Shown here piece after piece: positions 36,311 through 46,290 of a DNA stretch of 64,000 bases (positions are counted from its first letter, which is position 1; the number at the start of each line of letters is the position of its first letter). Both the position numbers and the translations under genes were made by a program. The notes under the pieces were generated by a model. It had not been told where the DNA came from. It made no database searches and was given only the letters and a program-made list of their open reading frames with translations. Source of the stretch: Lentimonas sp. CC4 (GTDB lineage Bacteria; Verrucomicrobiota; Verrucomicrobiia; Opitutales; Coraliomargaritaceae); contig NZ_CACVBO010000001.1 in the NCBI RefSeq assembly GCF_902728235.1, positions 620,001 through 684,000 of the forward strand, given 5' to 3'.

Positions 36311-36328
36311 GCATTTAGTCATTCTCCC

Positions 36329-37093
36329 ATGCGTAACTTCTTTATCTTGCTCAAACACGAGCTCCGAATGCTTTTAATCAGCCCGCCGACCTACATCGCG
36401 GCGGTTCTATTCCTGACTCTGATGGGCTTTCTTTACTGGGCCATCCTGCGCGGGATGGTCAATACACCCGAGGAAAGCCTGCCGATCGTGCAGTTCCTAG
36501 GCATCTTTTGGATTCCTGTCTTTTTCGTCGTGCCACTCCTCACGATGCGCAGCATCGCAGGCGAGCGTAGCACGGGCACACTTGATACACTGATGACGAC
36601 GCCCACCTCCCGCGTAGCAGTCATCCTCAGCAAATTCGCTGGCGCATACATTTTCTACATGCTCCTGTGGCTATCCACGCTCGGCTTCCCCTTGATTGCC
36701 GCGAAGTTCTTCCCCGCTGCCGCACTCAGCGGCAGCCTCCTTGAGCCAGCTCCAATCGTCGGCGGCTTCACATTTCTCGCACTCAGCGGCATCCTGTTCG
36801 TCTCGATCGGAATCTTCGCCAGTAGCATCACTCGCAGCCAACTTGTCGCTGGCATGCTCAGTTTTACCACCTTGTTCGTCGCCATCATCGGCGGCCAACA
36901 ACTCGGCAACATTGCTCAAAACGGCGCAGAACTCTCATTCTGGGCGAGCGAACTAGTCAACTACTTGCAGATCTTCCAGCATTTGGACGACTTCTCTCGT
37001 GGCGTCATTGATACACGTCCATTCTTTTACTACACCAGCACAGGAGTTCTCCTGCTGGGATTGTCCACCCTTGTTATCGAAGCGAAAGCCTGA
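36329..37093 (+). CDS. ABC-2 permease (GldF-like)
   Basis: 254 residues with about six hydrophobic segments: IAAVLFLTLMGFLYWAIL, IFWIPVFFVVPLL, YIFYMLLWLSTLGF, FLALSGILFVSIGIFA, LSFTTLFVAIIGG and a last one near the end. The loop ERSTGTLDTLMTTP is the ABC-2 motif that contacts the ATPase. Spacing of 18 bases from the ATPase gene and a one-base overlap with the next (TGATG) mark one operon. Confidence 0.88.
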   Translation: MRNFFILLKHELRMLLISPPTYIAAVLFLTLMGFLYWAILRGMVNTPEESLPIVQFLGIFWIPVFFVVPLLTMRSIAGERSTGTLDTLMTTPTSRVAVILSKFAGAYIFYMLLWLSTLGFPLIAAKFFPAAALSGSLLEPAPIVGGFTFLALSGILFVSIGIFASSITRSQLVAGMLSFTTLFVAIIGGQQLGNIAQNGAELSFWASELVNYLQIFQHLDDFSRGVIDTRPFFYYTSTGVLLLGLSTLVIEAKA

Positions 37094-38574
37094 TGAAACC
37101 AAGCCGCTTTACCGAATTTCGCTTTGCTCGACGCTTCCGCACCACCAACCGGCTGGTGCAGATCATATTGAGCCTGAGCCTCATCATCGCCCTGAATTTC
37201 ATCTCGGCGAATTACTTTAAACGGATCGATCTCACCAAGACCGGCGCCTACACACTCGCTCCCGAGTCAATGGCCTACATCCGCCAGCTCACTGAGCCAG
37301 TGGAGATCATCGTCACGATCCCCAAAGAGAGCGACGAGAGCGCACTCGAAATCATCCGTGATGATCTCAACAAACTCCTGCGCGAATATGAATTTGCGGG
37401 AATGCGTGACGGTAAGTCCTACATCTCCGTCGAATTCGTCGACATCTACCGTCAGCGTAAGCGCGCTCAAGAACTCGCAACGAATTATAACCTGACCAAA
37501 GAAAACGCCATCATCATCGCATCTGGTGATAAGGTCAGAGAAATCAGTCAAGTTGGCCTCTACGAATACGATAATGGCAAGGAGCGCGGGTTCCGCGGCG
37601 AGCAAATATTCACCTCCGCGATCCTCGACGTATCCACAAAGAAGCCACAAAAGATCTACTTCCTCGTCGGTCACGGCGAGATGCGCCTCGACGATGTCGA
37701 CGCCCTGCGCGGACTCTCCCAGCTCGAAAGCTTCCTGCGCGAACGCAGCTTTGAGCTCGCCACTCTAGACCTTGCCGTTGAGGAGAATGTGCCCGAAGAC
37801 GCTTCACTGATCGTCGTGCCCTCCCCACAAGCAAGCCTTCAACCCGAAGAAGTCGAGAAGCTACGCCGCTACATGAGTGACCGCAACGGCCGCATGATCG
37901 CTTTGATCGACCCAGGCCGCCTCCATGGCATGACTGAGCTATTCTACGACTGGGGCGTCCTCACCGAAGACACAGTCGTCATCGACACCGGCACAGACTA
38001 CCGCGCCCAAGGTGGCGACTTAATCATACGCCGCTTCGCCGATCACCCAATCACCAAGCTACTGATCGACTACCAAATTACCGCCCTATTCGGACTACCG
38101 CGCTCTGTGCGTATCGATCCAGCATCGGTCAACGACAGTCGCCTCCAAGTGTATCAACTCATTGGCACCTCCGAAAACAGCTGGGCCGAGCGCGACTACC
38201 GCACTCAAAACCCGGCAGTCTACGACGAGAAACGCGACCAAATAGGCCCCGTCAGCATCGCCACCGTATCCTCGCGCAGTTCAGGCACGGAACTCGGGAT
38301 CACGATCCCAGGCGGCCGCATGATCGTCTTCGGCAACTCCGACTTTATCGCCAACAACCGCCTACGCGCCTTTGGTAATCACACCTTATTCATTAATTCT
38401 ATAAACTGGACGCTCGACCGCACCAGCCTACTCAACATCCCGACACGTAAGCTCGAGAGCCACCAGATCGTCATGAGCGAGAGCGACCTACAACGCATGC
38501 TTACTTACTTTGCTGGCATTCCAGCAATCGCCGCAGTGCTCGGACTCTTCGTATTTCTCATTCGACGCAATTAA
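37093..38574 (+). CDS. GldG-family ABC transporter auxiliary protein
   Basis: 493 residues. A membrane segment (about 15-37, IILSLSLIIALNFISANYF) anchors a large extracytoplasmic domain with the family opening KRIDLTKTGAYTLAP. A second segment at the C-terminus (IPAIAAVLGLFVFLI) ends in RRN. Between them is the ABC_transp_aux fold, including YFLVGHGEM and VVPSPQA. It is thought to work with the permease; no enzymatic role is known. Its start overlaps the permease stop by one base. Confidence 0.88.
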   Translation: MKPSRFTEFRFARRFRTTNRLVQIILSLSLIIALNFISANYFKRIDLTKTGAYTLAPESMAYIRQLTEPVEIIVTIPKESDESALEIIRDDLNKLLREYEFAGMRDGKSYISVEFVDIYRQRKRAQELATNYNLTKENAIIIASGDKVREISQVGLYEYDNGKERGFRGEQIFTSAILDVSTKKPQKIYFLVGHGEMRLDDVDALRGLSQLESFLRERSFELATLDLAVEENVPEDASLIVVPSPQASLQPEEVEKLRRYMSDRNGRMIALIDPGRLHGMTELFYDWGVLTEDTVVIDTGTDYRAQGGDLIIRRFADHPITKLLIDYQITALFGLPRSVRIDPASVNDSRLQVYQLIGTSENSWAERDYRTQNPAVYDEKRDQIGPVSIATVSSRSSGTELGITIPGGRMIVFGNSDFIANNRLRAFGNHTLFINSINWTLDRTSLLNIPTRKLESHQIVMSESDLQRMLTYFAGIPAIAAVLGLFVFLIRRN

Positions 38575-38579
38575 TTCCA

Positions 38580-40553
38580 ATGCGATTCAAATTCACAGTA
38601 TTCCTACTCGCCCTCAACGTCATCACCTTTGGGCTGATATTATCGCTCAACAAAAAGGCCGAGCAAGCTGACACAAAAACCGGAGGACTCTCTGGAATGA
38701 TTGGCCGCGAAGTCATCGAAGCCGACCGCATCGAGATCAACGGCAAATCCCTGGATGCCGCACGTATTCTTGAAAGCGACGGTTCTACGTGGAATCTCGT
38801 CCAACCCATGCAATGGCCCGCAAATTACTTTGCGGTCAACCGCATACTAAACCAGCTCCAATTCCTCGAAGAAGAAGCATCCTTCTCGATCGCCGAAATC
38901 GAGCGGACTGGTCAGACGCTCGCAGACTATGGGCTCGATGATCCATGGCTCACGCTCACCATTTCGAACAAAGATGATTCCATCGAACTCAGTGTCGGCA
39001 CCACCACGGAGATCGGCAAAAACTGCTATTTACTCGGCCCCAACAAGAAAGATGTCTTTGTCGTCAACAGCCAAGTAATCGAAAGCTTACTCGTCGATAT
39101 GAGCGACCTACGTAACCGCGAAATTTTCAACATCCCGGTATTCGAAATCGATGCGCTCAGCCTACAAATCAACACGCCAGAATCCGTCGGCGACAATGAC
39201 TTCCGTGTCCGTGTCGCACGCACCAACAACGGTTGGATCTTCGAAGCACCACTCACAGCCGAAGCCGATGCCACTCAAGTATCCAACACGATCAACACGC
39301 TAACAGCGGCAAAAGTCGTAGAATTCAAAGGACAAGAAACAAGCGACCCGATTCTCCAAGGACTCGAAACCCCTTCAATGCGCGTCACCCTGCATGGCAA
39401 CAAACGCCGCCAAACACTCCTCATCGGCAATGCGGTGCCAACCACTAAAGACGACGAGATCCCAACCTACTTTGCGCGGATCGAAGACAACTCCACTGTC
39501 TTTACCGTGGCAGCAGAACCATTCGACAAACTACGCGAAGCCGAAGAAGCACTACGCGAGCGCAGCTTCATGAACTTCGACTCCGAGGCGCTCACCTCCA
39601 TCAATCTATCCGAAGGCGATCTACAAATCCGCCTGCAAAAACTAGAGACTGGTGGCTGGCAGGTCATTGAAAGCAACGCTGATACCGACATTCAGCCGCG
39701 CCATGCCGACCCTGACGTGATCACCAAACTCATCAACGATATCAAGGGCCTGCGCGCCATTGACTTCGCCGTCAACTCCCCCTCCCCCACAGACCTTGAC
39801 CGCCTCGGCTTTAATGCACCACGCCGCACGGTCAAACTATCGCTCGGCGACAAGGAGACCACGCTACTACTCGCAACTCCGGAGAGTGACAACAACACGC
39901 TCTACGCACGTAGTGACAAAGCAGAATACATCTACACCGTAGATCTGCGCTCAACCATTCAAAAAATCCCACTCAACGCCGCTTACTACCGCAAGCGCAC
40001 ACTTGAGACACTCCCCAAGGCTGCGAAGATTAAGAGTCTCCAGCTAGAGAATCTTGCCACGGGCGAAGTCATCTTCAACTACACAAAGAGCGAAGACGAT
40101 ATCGTCTGGCTCAAAACGCTAAAGGATTTACCGGAAGCTAAGCTCGAAGCCACCCTGACACTCTTGGACACGATCAATGAGTTCAAAGTGAAGACGTATT
40201 TGAAAGATGAATACACCGACTCATACTATCTCGACGACGACACATCACGCCCATGGCTCTATCGTCTGAGCGCAGAGATCCTCCTCCCTGGTGACGAAAC
40301 AGACCGTGTCGACACACGCACCTACGTATTCACCAAACGCTTCTCTGGGAGTGTGCAAGTCGGCGCATCCGAGCTGCACAACGTTATCTTCGAAATCCCA
40401 CAAACCACTATCGACGCGCTCTACACATTGACGGACGACATGCAACCTCCGCCAGAAGCCTCGGATCAACCGATCCCTGCACACGCACCGATCCCCCCCG
40501 TCCCGACACCAGTGCCGACCACCTCCGCAGCCGAAGAAACGACCGCTCCTTAA
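38580..40553 (+). CDS. DUF4340 domain protein
   Basis: 657 residues. An N-terminal hydrophobic segment (FKFTVFLLALNVITFGLIL) directs it to the membrane; the rest is repeated beta-rich DUF4340 units (for example LQPMQWP-like NLVQPMQWPANYFAVNR and DYGLDDPWLTLTI, again at about 230 and 400). DUF4340 genes regularly follow gldG-like genes, as here after 5 bases. The C-terminal 40 residues are Pro/Ala/Thr-rich and probably disordered. Function unknown; an extracytoplasmic partner of the transporter is inferred. Confidence 0.85.
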   Translation: MRFKFTVFLLALNVITFGLILSLNKKAEQADTKTGGLSGMIGREVIEADRIEINGKSLDAARILESDGSTWNLVQPMQWPANYFAVNRILNQLQFLEEEASFSIAEIERTGQTLADYGLDDPWLTLTISNKDDSIELSVGTTTEIGKNCYLLGPNKKDVFVVNSQVIESLLVDMSDLRNREIFNIPVFEIDALSLQINTPESVGDNDFRVRVARTNNGWIFEAPLTAEADATQVSNTINTLTAAKVVEFKGQETSDPILQGLETPSMRVTLHGNKRRQTLLIGNAVPTTKDDEIPTYFARIEDNSTVFTVAAEPFDKLREAEEALRERSFMNFDSEALTSINLSEGDLQIRLQKLETGGWQVIESNADTDIQPRHADPDVITKLINDIKGLRAIDFAVNSPSPTDLDRLGFNAPRRTVKLSLGDKETTLLLATPESDNNTLYARSDKAEYIYTVDLRSTIQKIPLNAAYYRKRTLETLPKAAKIKSLQLENLATGEVIFNYTKSEDDIVWLKTLKDLPEAKLEATLTLLDTINEFKVKTYLKDEYTDSYYLDDDTSRPWLYRLSAEILLPGDETDRVDTRTYVFTKRFSGSVQVGASELHNVIFEIPQTTIDALYTLTDDMQPPPEASDQPIPAHAPIPPVPTPVPTTSAAEETTAP

Positions 40554-40577
40554 TCACCCTAGTAGCAACAGGTCGTC

Positions 40578-43280
40578 ATGTGGAAAAAACTTAGAGCAAG
40601 AGGGCTACTCCTACTAGAACTCTGCCTCGACCTGTTTCTACTGATATTGTTTTCGGCACAAGCATTCCTAGCGGGCTGCTTGATTATATACGGCTACATC
40701 CCCGTGCCGCCGGAATGGGCGAATGAGAGACTATTTGAGACAAAAATCGACGGCTATTACATTCAGGCAGAAAGCTATCGCCTGAAGCTCAACGGTGAGA
40801 TCGAGGTCACTCACCTCCAGATTCATCACGGCGACATGGATCGGCCGGTATTCGAAGCCGATAGCACCGTGCTGGAATATACACTACGCAAAGACGGCAC
40901 TTACCAATTTACCCCAACCGATCTCATCGTATCCAATGCCACCCTATTCATGCCTGCCATCTATTCGCTCGATGGCACGCACAGTCCGATACTAGAGTAT
41001 ATCACCTTTCATCTCACCCCATCGAATGAGCTCATCCGCATAGACTCCTTTGCGGCTCAACACGAAGACATCCGCCTGCGCGGTTCGATTGATTGGCCCA
41101 TCCAGCCGTCAGCAGAATCCGCAGAAATGCCCCCGATCGAACGCTTCTACAAACTAATAGCCACCATACTCAAAGAGAAAGAGCGCTTCTCCCCATTCAT
41201 TGAACCAACCTTAGAGTTTGCCCTCACCGCACGCCAAGACGACTCGGTCGATGTCTCCATCAACTTGTCTTGTGAGCAGCTAGAGCACGCCTACGCCACA
41301 GGCACCGACTTCACCCTCAAGTCCGACTTCAAAATCCATCACGGTGCGCTCATCCCACAATCGGCACTCCTACTAAAAGCTCAAGCAATCGAAATCCCCG
41401 CAATCAAGCTGACCGCTGAAGCGATTTCTGCCTATGTTGCGATCGACGAATGGCCAAGCCTATTGCATGGCATCTGGCCCGAATTTAAAATCAGTGCCTA
41501 TCAGCTCACCACACATCAAATCAAACTGAGGAGCCCCAAAGCAACCATCTCTCCTGCCGACTTCCCGGAACTAGACTTCTATGGATCGGCCAACGGCCTA
41601 AATGGAGGAGCCGCGATCTCAGGCCGCCTGAACTGCATCACTCACAGCGGATACGTGAATGCTCACGGCAGCGTCAGGATCTCCACACTCCTACCGGAGT
41701 CAGCGATCGAGAAACTACCGAAGCTCGAACTCGCCTCCATGCCTTACTACGATCTATCGATTCATCTGAACGAGGGCTTCAAGCTCGACCGCACCACTTT
41801 TCGTGTAGATGTGAATGACGTCACCGCCAACGGACTCACCTTTGACCACATCCTCGCAAACGGCAGCTATCACAACGGCCTCTTCAGGCTCGACGAGGTG
41901 CTCATCGATCGTGGCAAGCAATGGATCGATGCCACATTTAGCTTCGACAGCCCAAGCCAGGATTTTAGAATCACGCTACGCGGTTCCGCACTCCCAGATC
42001 AATACGGCCCACTCCTCCCAGAGTGGTGGGACGGTATATTTGAAGATATCGACTTCAACAGCGACACGCTCGGCTACGGCGACTTCGTCATCTACGGCAA
42101 CGCCGCACCGAGTCAGCCGGTCTTCTTCCTCGGGCACGCAAAAGCTACAAATGTCGCCTACAAAAAAGCCCTAATCGCCGAAGGCGAACTCATCGTAAGA
42201 GGATTCGACAACTATACCGAGCTATATAATATCGATGCCAAGACTAGTGGCGGTTGGGCCAAAGGAAGCGTCGGATTTACGACGGGCGATATCCCAGGAG
42301 AGGGATTACTCTCAGTGCGCTATGACTTCGACTCACTCATGCCACTCGACGTCGCATCAAAAGTCTTCGGGGGTGATGTCGCCTCGATCATCAGCGATTT
42401 TGAAGTCACGAAACTACCACGAGTCATACTCGACGGCGCGAGCTTCAACGAGGCCTATACCCAATATGCAAACGACGACTTCTTTAACCTAGAGGCCGAA
42501 ATCCGCACCCCCCTAGCCTACAAAAAGACCCCACTCGACCACCTCAAATTCAAGCTATACAGTCGCGACGAAGACATCTACCTGCGCGACCTCAAGTTCG
42601 GCTACGCAGACGGCAATGGCTCGGCGATCATAGACATCTACAGCACAGATGACGCCAGCAACCAGCTACGCTTCCAGGCGAGTCTAGCAGGCGCAAACCA
42701 AGACAAAGCGATTCAAAACCTCCCTAGTTTCGACGACATCGAAGACCATCTCACGAAGACACAAACCGAAAAATACGAAGAGGCTCGAAGCACAGGCACA
42801 CTCAGCCTAAACCTCCATGCTCAAGGCCCTGCGAACGACATCTATCAATTTACTGGATTTGGTGATTTCAAAGTATTCAATGAGCAACTCGGCGCGATTC
42901 AACTCCTCGGCCCGCTCTCTACCCTCCTGAAGAACACACGACTGAACTTCACCTCCTTTAACTTGGATCAAATGAGAGCCAACTTCGAAGTCGCACAGCA
43001 GCAGCTGAATATTCAGGAGCTCATCATCGACGGCCCACGCACACGAATTTGGGCAAATGGCACCTTTCAGATCCCCGACCAAGCACTCGACATGGATCTG
43101 CGCGTCAATCTGTTTGCCAATATCGGCGATCCCGATTCCACAATCAACAGCTTGCGCAAGTTCATCACATCCCCGCTGCCCAATCTGTTGGTCTTCGATC
43201 TAACAGGCACGGTTCAGGAGCAGAAGATTCGCCTACGCTACGACCCGCGTAAGTTTATTCCAATCCTGAAAGGTCACTAG
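40578..43280 (+). CDS. AsmA/TamB-like large envelope protein
   Basis: 900 residues with an N-terminal membrane segment (about 8-45) and a long beta-rich body. The final 130 residues resemble the AsmA C-terminal region: a segment of the type GPLSTLLKNTRLNF, then RTRIWANGTFQIPDQALDMD and FDLTGTVQEQKIRLRY. AsmA-like proteins bridge the periplasm and are implicated in lipid movement to the outer membrane. The gene follows the DUF4340 gene by 24 bases and may belong to the same operon. Assignment is by fold outline, not by a catalytic motif. Confidence 0.75.
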   Translation: MWKKLRARGLLLLELCLDLFLLILFSAQAFLAGCLIIYGYIPVPPEWANERLFETKIDGYYIQAESYRLKLNGEIEVTHLQIHHGDMDRPVFEADSTVLEYTLRKDGTYQFTPTDLIVSNATLFMPAIYSLDGTHSPILEYITFHLTPSNELIRIDSFAAQHEDIRLRGSIDWPIQPSAESAEMPPIERFYKLIATILKEKERFSPFIEPTLEFALTARQDDSVDVSINLSCEQLEHAYATGTDFTLKSDFKIHHGALIPQSALLLKAQAIEIPAIKLTAEAISAYVAIDEWPSLLHGIWPEFKISAYQLTTHQIKLRSPKATISPADFPELDFYGSANGLNGGAAISGRLNCITHSGYVNAHGSVRISTLLPESAIEKLPKLELASMPYYDLSIHLNEGFKLDRTTFRVDVNDVTANGLTFDHILANGSYHNGLFRLDEVLIDRGKQWIDATFSFDSPSQDFRITLRGSALPDQYGPLLPEWWDGIFEDIDFNSDTLGYGDFVIYGNAAPSQPVFFLGHAKATNVAYKKALIAEGELIVRGFDNYTELYNIDAKTSGGWAKGSVGFTTGDIPGEGLLSVRYDFDSLMPLDVASKVFGGDVASIISDFEVTKLPRVILDGASFNEAYTQYANDDFFNLEAEIRTPLAYKKTPLDHLKFKLYSRDEDIYLRDLKFGYADGNGSAIIDIYSTDDASNQLRFQASLAGANQDKAIQNLPSFDDIEDHLTKTQTEKYEEARSTGTLSLNLHAQGPANDIYQFTGFGDFKVFNEQLGAIQLLGPLSTLLKNTRLNFTSFNLDQMRANFEVAQQQLNIQELIIDGPRTRIWANGTFQIPDQALDMDLRVNLFANIGDPDSTINSLRKFITSPLPNLLVFDLTGTVQEQKIRLRYDPRKFIPILKGH

Positions 43281-43342
43281 GGCACGAATCGGCATCTCAA
43301 ATGCATGCCCAGCAGAAAGTCTCTAGAGAGGACAAATACCCC

Positions 43343-45274
43343 ATGAAAAATCAAAGCCTCCTCTGTTGCGGGATCTCCTCGCTCATGTTGATTGGCGGTA
43401 TAGTAATCGGCTACTTAATCGCAAAGCCAGCGCCTCAGGTCTCTGAGCCCCACACACGGATAAGCCAAACCGCGACTACCGATCTCAATCCCAACATCAC
43501 TCATAAAGTTGAAGCGTCAGAAACACTCGTGCCCGCTGACATACAAGCACTCACGATCGAGCAGAGAACGGCACACCTAGCTAGCTTACAGGGCAGCAAC
43601 TCCATCGCCGGGACTATTGAAATGCTGAACCTGCTGATGACGATGACAGAGAGCGAACTACAGCAATTACTAGAGAACTCATCACCAAAATATAATTGGA
43701 GTATCAGTGATACCTTTATGCCCTATTACATTTTACAAGCTTGGGTGGCTAAAAACCCTGAAAGCGCCTTTAGCTTTTACCAAAGCCAATCAAACCCGAA
43801 TCAGAAACGAATATTCTCGCAGGCATTATTTCCCGCAATGGCAACCCGCGATCCTGATGAAGCCATCGCATCGGCTAGAGCGATCCAAAATGTCACAGAA
43901 CAAAATCAGGCCATTTCGGTAATAGCGATGTCCGTCGCAGACAAAGATCCTGAAGCGGCCTACAATCTGGTTATGTCACAAGACGGCACCTCTCCCTATC
44001 ATCTATCGAGGATCTTTATGCTCTGGGGCGGTCAAGATGCGGATGCCGCCATGGCTAAAATCGACACGATGGAACTGGGGCAAAACCGCACCTATGCATT
44101 GTCAGGGCTAAGCAAAAGCATCGCACAAACAGACATTCATCGCGCCGCCAACATGGCAATGAGCTTGAGCGCCACAGCGGAGCGAAACGAAGCAATACAA
44201 ACTACGATACATACTTGGATACAACAGGATGTAGATGGAGCCCTAGACTTCCTAAACAACCTTGAAGACGGGAGAAATAAAAACGACATCGTCCGCAGTG
44301 CGATGTGGTCGCTCGCCAATCAACATCCCGATAAAGCCCTCGAGTTCGCCAACTCGAACATGACCGGTAGAGCCAAAGATGACGCGATCAGCCAGACATT
44401 CAGAACGATTGCTCAAGAGGATCCCGAAAAAGCAGCCGCCATGCTGACGGAACTGCCCTACGGACGCGCCTATAGCGATACGGTATCGATTATTGCGGAT
44501 CGCTGGGTATACAAGGACCCCATAGCAGCTTTAGACTGGGCACGTGGACTAGAAGAAGGCCAAGAAAAACAGAATGCACAGCGCACTATTTTGAATCGTT
44601 TTGCCCAAAACAAAACGGACGAAGCCAAGGCCTACCTCCTGCAAATGGAAGACGGATCGAATCGAGAAACACTCGCCTCTGGCATCTGTAAATCACTTGC
44701 CCAAAAAGATCCAAGCGCTGCCATTGCATGGTCAAAAACCTTAAGCGATGAGAAGTTAGCGAAGAGTGCCTATGAAAGCGGCATCAAGACTTGGATCGGG
44801 AATAACCCGACGGAAGCAGTCGACTACCTCACCTCCACCAATAACACCGAGACCATCAATCAATTCGCAGCGAACATTGCATCAAATTGGGCGAGAGAAG
44901 ACCTTACGGGCGCTGCCACATGGGCCGAACAACTTGAAGATGCACCTGCGCAAGCAAAGGCGATCAATCGCATCTCAAATGAATGGCTCGATCATAATAC
45001 AGAAGCGGCATCCGTCTGGATTTCAGAATTGGAAGCCGGCGACGGGCGCGATCAAGCGATCCGAAACTTAGTCAATAAAGTCAACCAGTCCGACCCATCG
45101 TCCGCGTTCATATGGGCAGTCACCATCGACAATGAGGGGCTACGCCAAAACAACACAGCAACTGTGATCAACCAATTAAGAGACAAAGATCCAGAGAAGG
45201 CACGAGAGCTCATACGTTCAAACGATCTTCCAGAGAATGAGAAAACCAAGCTCTTAGACTCACTGAATAAGTAG
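43343..45274 (+). CDS. Exported helical-repeat protein
   Basis: Start set at ATG 43343, eight to ten bases after AGAGGA; an ATG 42 bases upstream lacks this. 643 residues. The N-terminus has a hydrophobic segment (CCGISSLMLIGGIVIGYLIA), acting as signal or anchor. The rest is about fifteen imperfect units of 35-40 residues of the pattern (D/N)P-x-x-A-x-x-W/F-x-x-x-L-x-(D/E)G-x-x-(R/K), for example EDPEKAAAMLTELPYGRA and KDPIAALDWARGLEEGQE. Such TPR/HEAT-like solenoids are frequent in Verrucomicrobiota and Planctomycetota exported proteins and suggest a binding scaffold. No enzymatic motif is seen. Confidence 0.8.
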   Translation: MKNQSLLCCGISSLMLIGGIVIGYLIAKPAPQVSEPHTRISQTATTDLNPNITHKVEASETLVPADIQALTIEQRTAHLASLQGSNSIAGTIEMLNLLMTMTESELQQLLENSSPKYNWSISDTFMPYYILQAWVAKNPESAFSFYQSQSNPNQKRIFSQALFPAMATRDPDEAIASARAIQNVTEQNQAISVIAMSVADKDPEAAYNLVMSQDGTSPYHLSRIFMLWGGQDADAAMAKIDTMELGQNRTYALSGLSKSIAQTDIHRAANMAMSLSATAERNEAIQTTIHTWIQQDVDGALDFLNNLEDGRNKNDIVRSAMWSLANQHPDKALEFANSNMTGRAKDDAISQTFRTIAQEDPEKAAAMLTELPYGRAYSDTVSIIADRWVYKDPIAALDWARGLEEGQEKQNAQRTILNRFAQNKTDEAKAYLLQMEDGSNRETLASGICKSLAQKDPSAAIAWSKTLSDEKLAKSAYESGIKTWIGNNPTEAVDYLTSTNNTETINQFAANIASNWAREDLTGAATWAEQLEDAPAQAKAINRISNEWLDHNTEAASVWISELEAGDGRDQAIRNLVNKVNQSDPSSAFIWAVTIDNEGLRQNNTATVINQLRDKDPEKARELIRSNDLPENEKTKLLDSLNK

Positions 45275-45291
45275 AGGTTCGCTTCAAAGGC

Positions 45292-46290
45292 TCATTCGAT
45301 ACCATCGCTCAAAAGCACATGCTGCGCAGCAGCCATTCCCGAGAGCGCGGCGCCCTCAATACGTGCACCACCAAACGAATCACCTGCTAAAATTAGCTGC
45401 AACGAATCATTCGCATAAAAAGGAGCAGGCCACGGGTTCACTGGTAACGTAAAGCCCCATCGGTGACAGCGATACTCCCGCACCGATGCGCTTAAATAGG
45501 GCTCCACTGCAGCACACATCGCAGCACCACGCTCCGCATCCGGAACATCCCAGTTGGCCGCGGCGAACTCAGCCGTCGCGTGAATCGTCACCGCAGTCAC
45601 TTGCTCTGAAATGCCCTTCAACTGATTGTCAGCGATCCAATTCACAATAGGCCCGTCGAGGTTCAAATGTCCGACATCTGGCAGCCCACTCGCTCCGTCC
45701 AAAATTGCTAAAGTTGCTAAGCCACGGTCATACCGCACGGCTCGTAACGCATCTAAATCAGCCCCGGCATAGTCCAAGCCGCTAGTCTCCAATAAGGCCA
45801 ATGCCTGTGGCAGCGGCGCTGTGACGACGAGTTGATCTGCGAGAAACAGGTTCCCCGCCTGCGTCGTCACTTGCCAGCGATTCTCCACCCGCGCAATGGC
45901 AACAACTGCCTCCGAACAATGCACCTGTAAATCACGCGCCAAATACTTGGCTATGTCCGTCATGCCAGTATCACCACAATACCGTGGATGTCCGGCAGCA
46001 TCGGAATCTTTCTCACTGTGTCGAAACCACTCACGAATCACCCCCGCCGATCGCCACTCATCAGCGTAACGTTGAAACGCGGCATCACGCACAGTAAAAA
46101 ACTGCGCACCATGGTCCAGCCGTCCGCCTGCCATACGACGCGTCGCCATGCGCCCACCAAGCCCACGGCCTTTGTCCAAGACGCACACACGCTTTCCCTG
46201 CTTTTGTAATTCTGTCGCACACAGTAAACCAGAAATACCCGCACCAATGATTAACACATCACTATGACTCTTCTCCTGATTCACACTCAC
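45292..46290 (-). CDS. Renalase-like FAD-dependent oxidoreductase
   Basis: Start chosen at GTG 46290, which overlaps the stop of the upstream gene (GTGA) and is preceded by GAGGAG nine bases away; a longer frame to 46335 begins inside that gene. 332 residues. A Rossmann FAD site is clear (VLIIGAGISGLLCATEL, then LDKGRGLGGRMATRR) with DHGAQFFTVRD following, the hallmark of renalase-like amine oxidases. The C-terminus ends in LILAGDSFGGARIEGAALSG, the second FAD motif. It is the last gene of a photolyase-epimerase-oxidoreductase operon, an association often seen in marine bacteria. Confidence 0.87.
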   Translation of the reverse strand: MSVNQEKSHSDVLIIGAGISGLLCATELQKQGKRVCVLDKGRGLGGRMATRRMAGGRLDHGAQFFTVRDAAFQRYADEWRSAGVIREWFRHSEKDSDAAGHPRYCGDTGMTDIAKYLARDLQVHCSEAVVAIARVENRWQVTTQAGNLFLADQLVVTAPLPQALALLETSGLDYAGADLDALRAVRYDRGLATLAILDGASGLPDVGHLNLDGPIVNWIADNQLKGISEQVTAVTIHATAEFAAANWDVPDAERGAAMCAAVEPYLSASVREYRCHRWGFTLPVNPWPAPFYANDSLQLILAGDSFGGARIEGAALSGMAAAQHVLLSDGIE

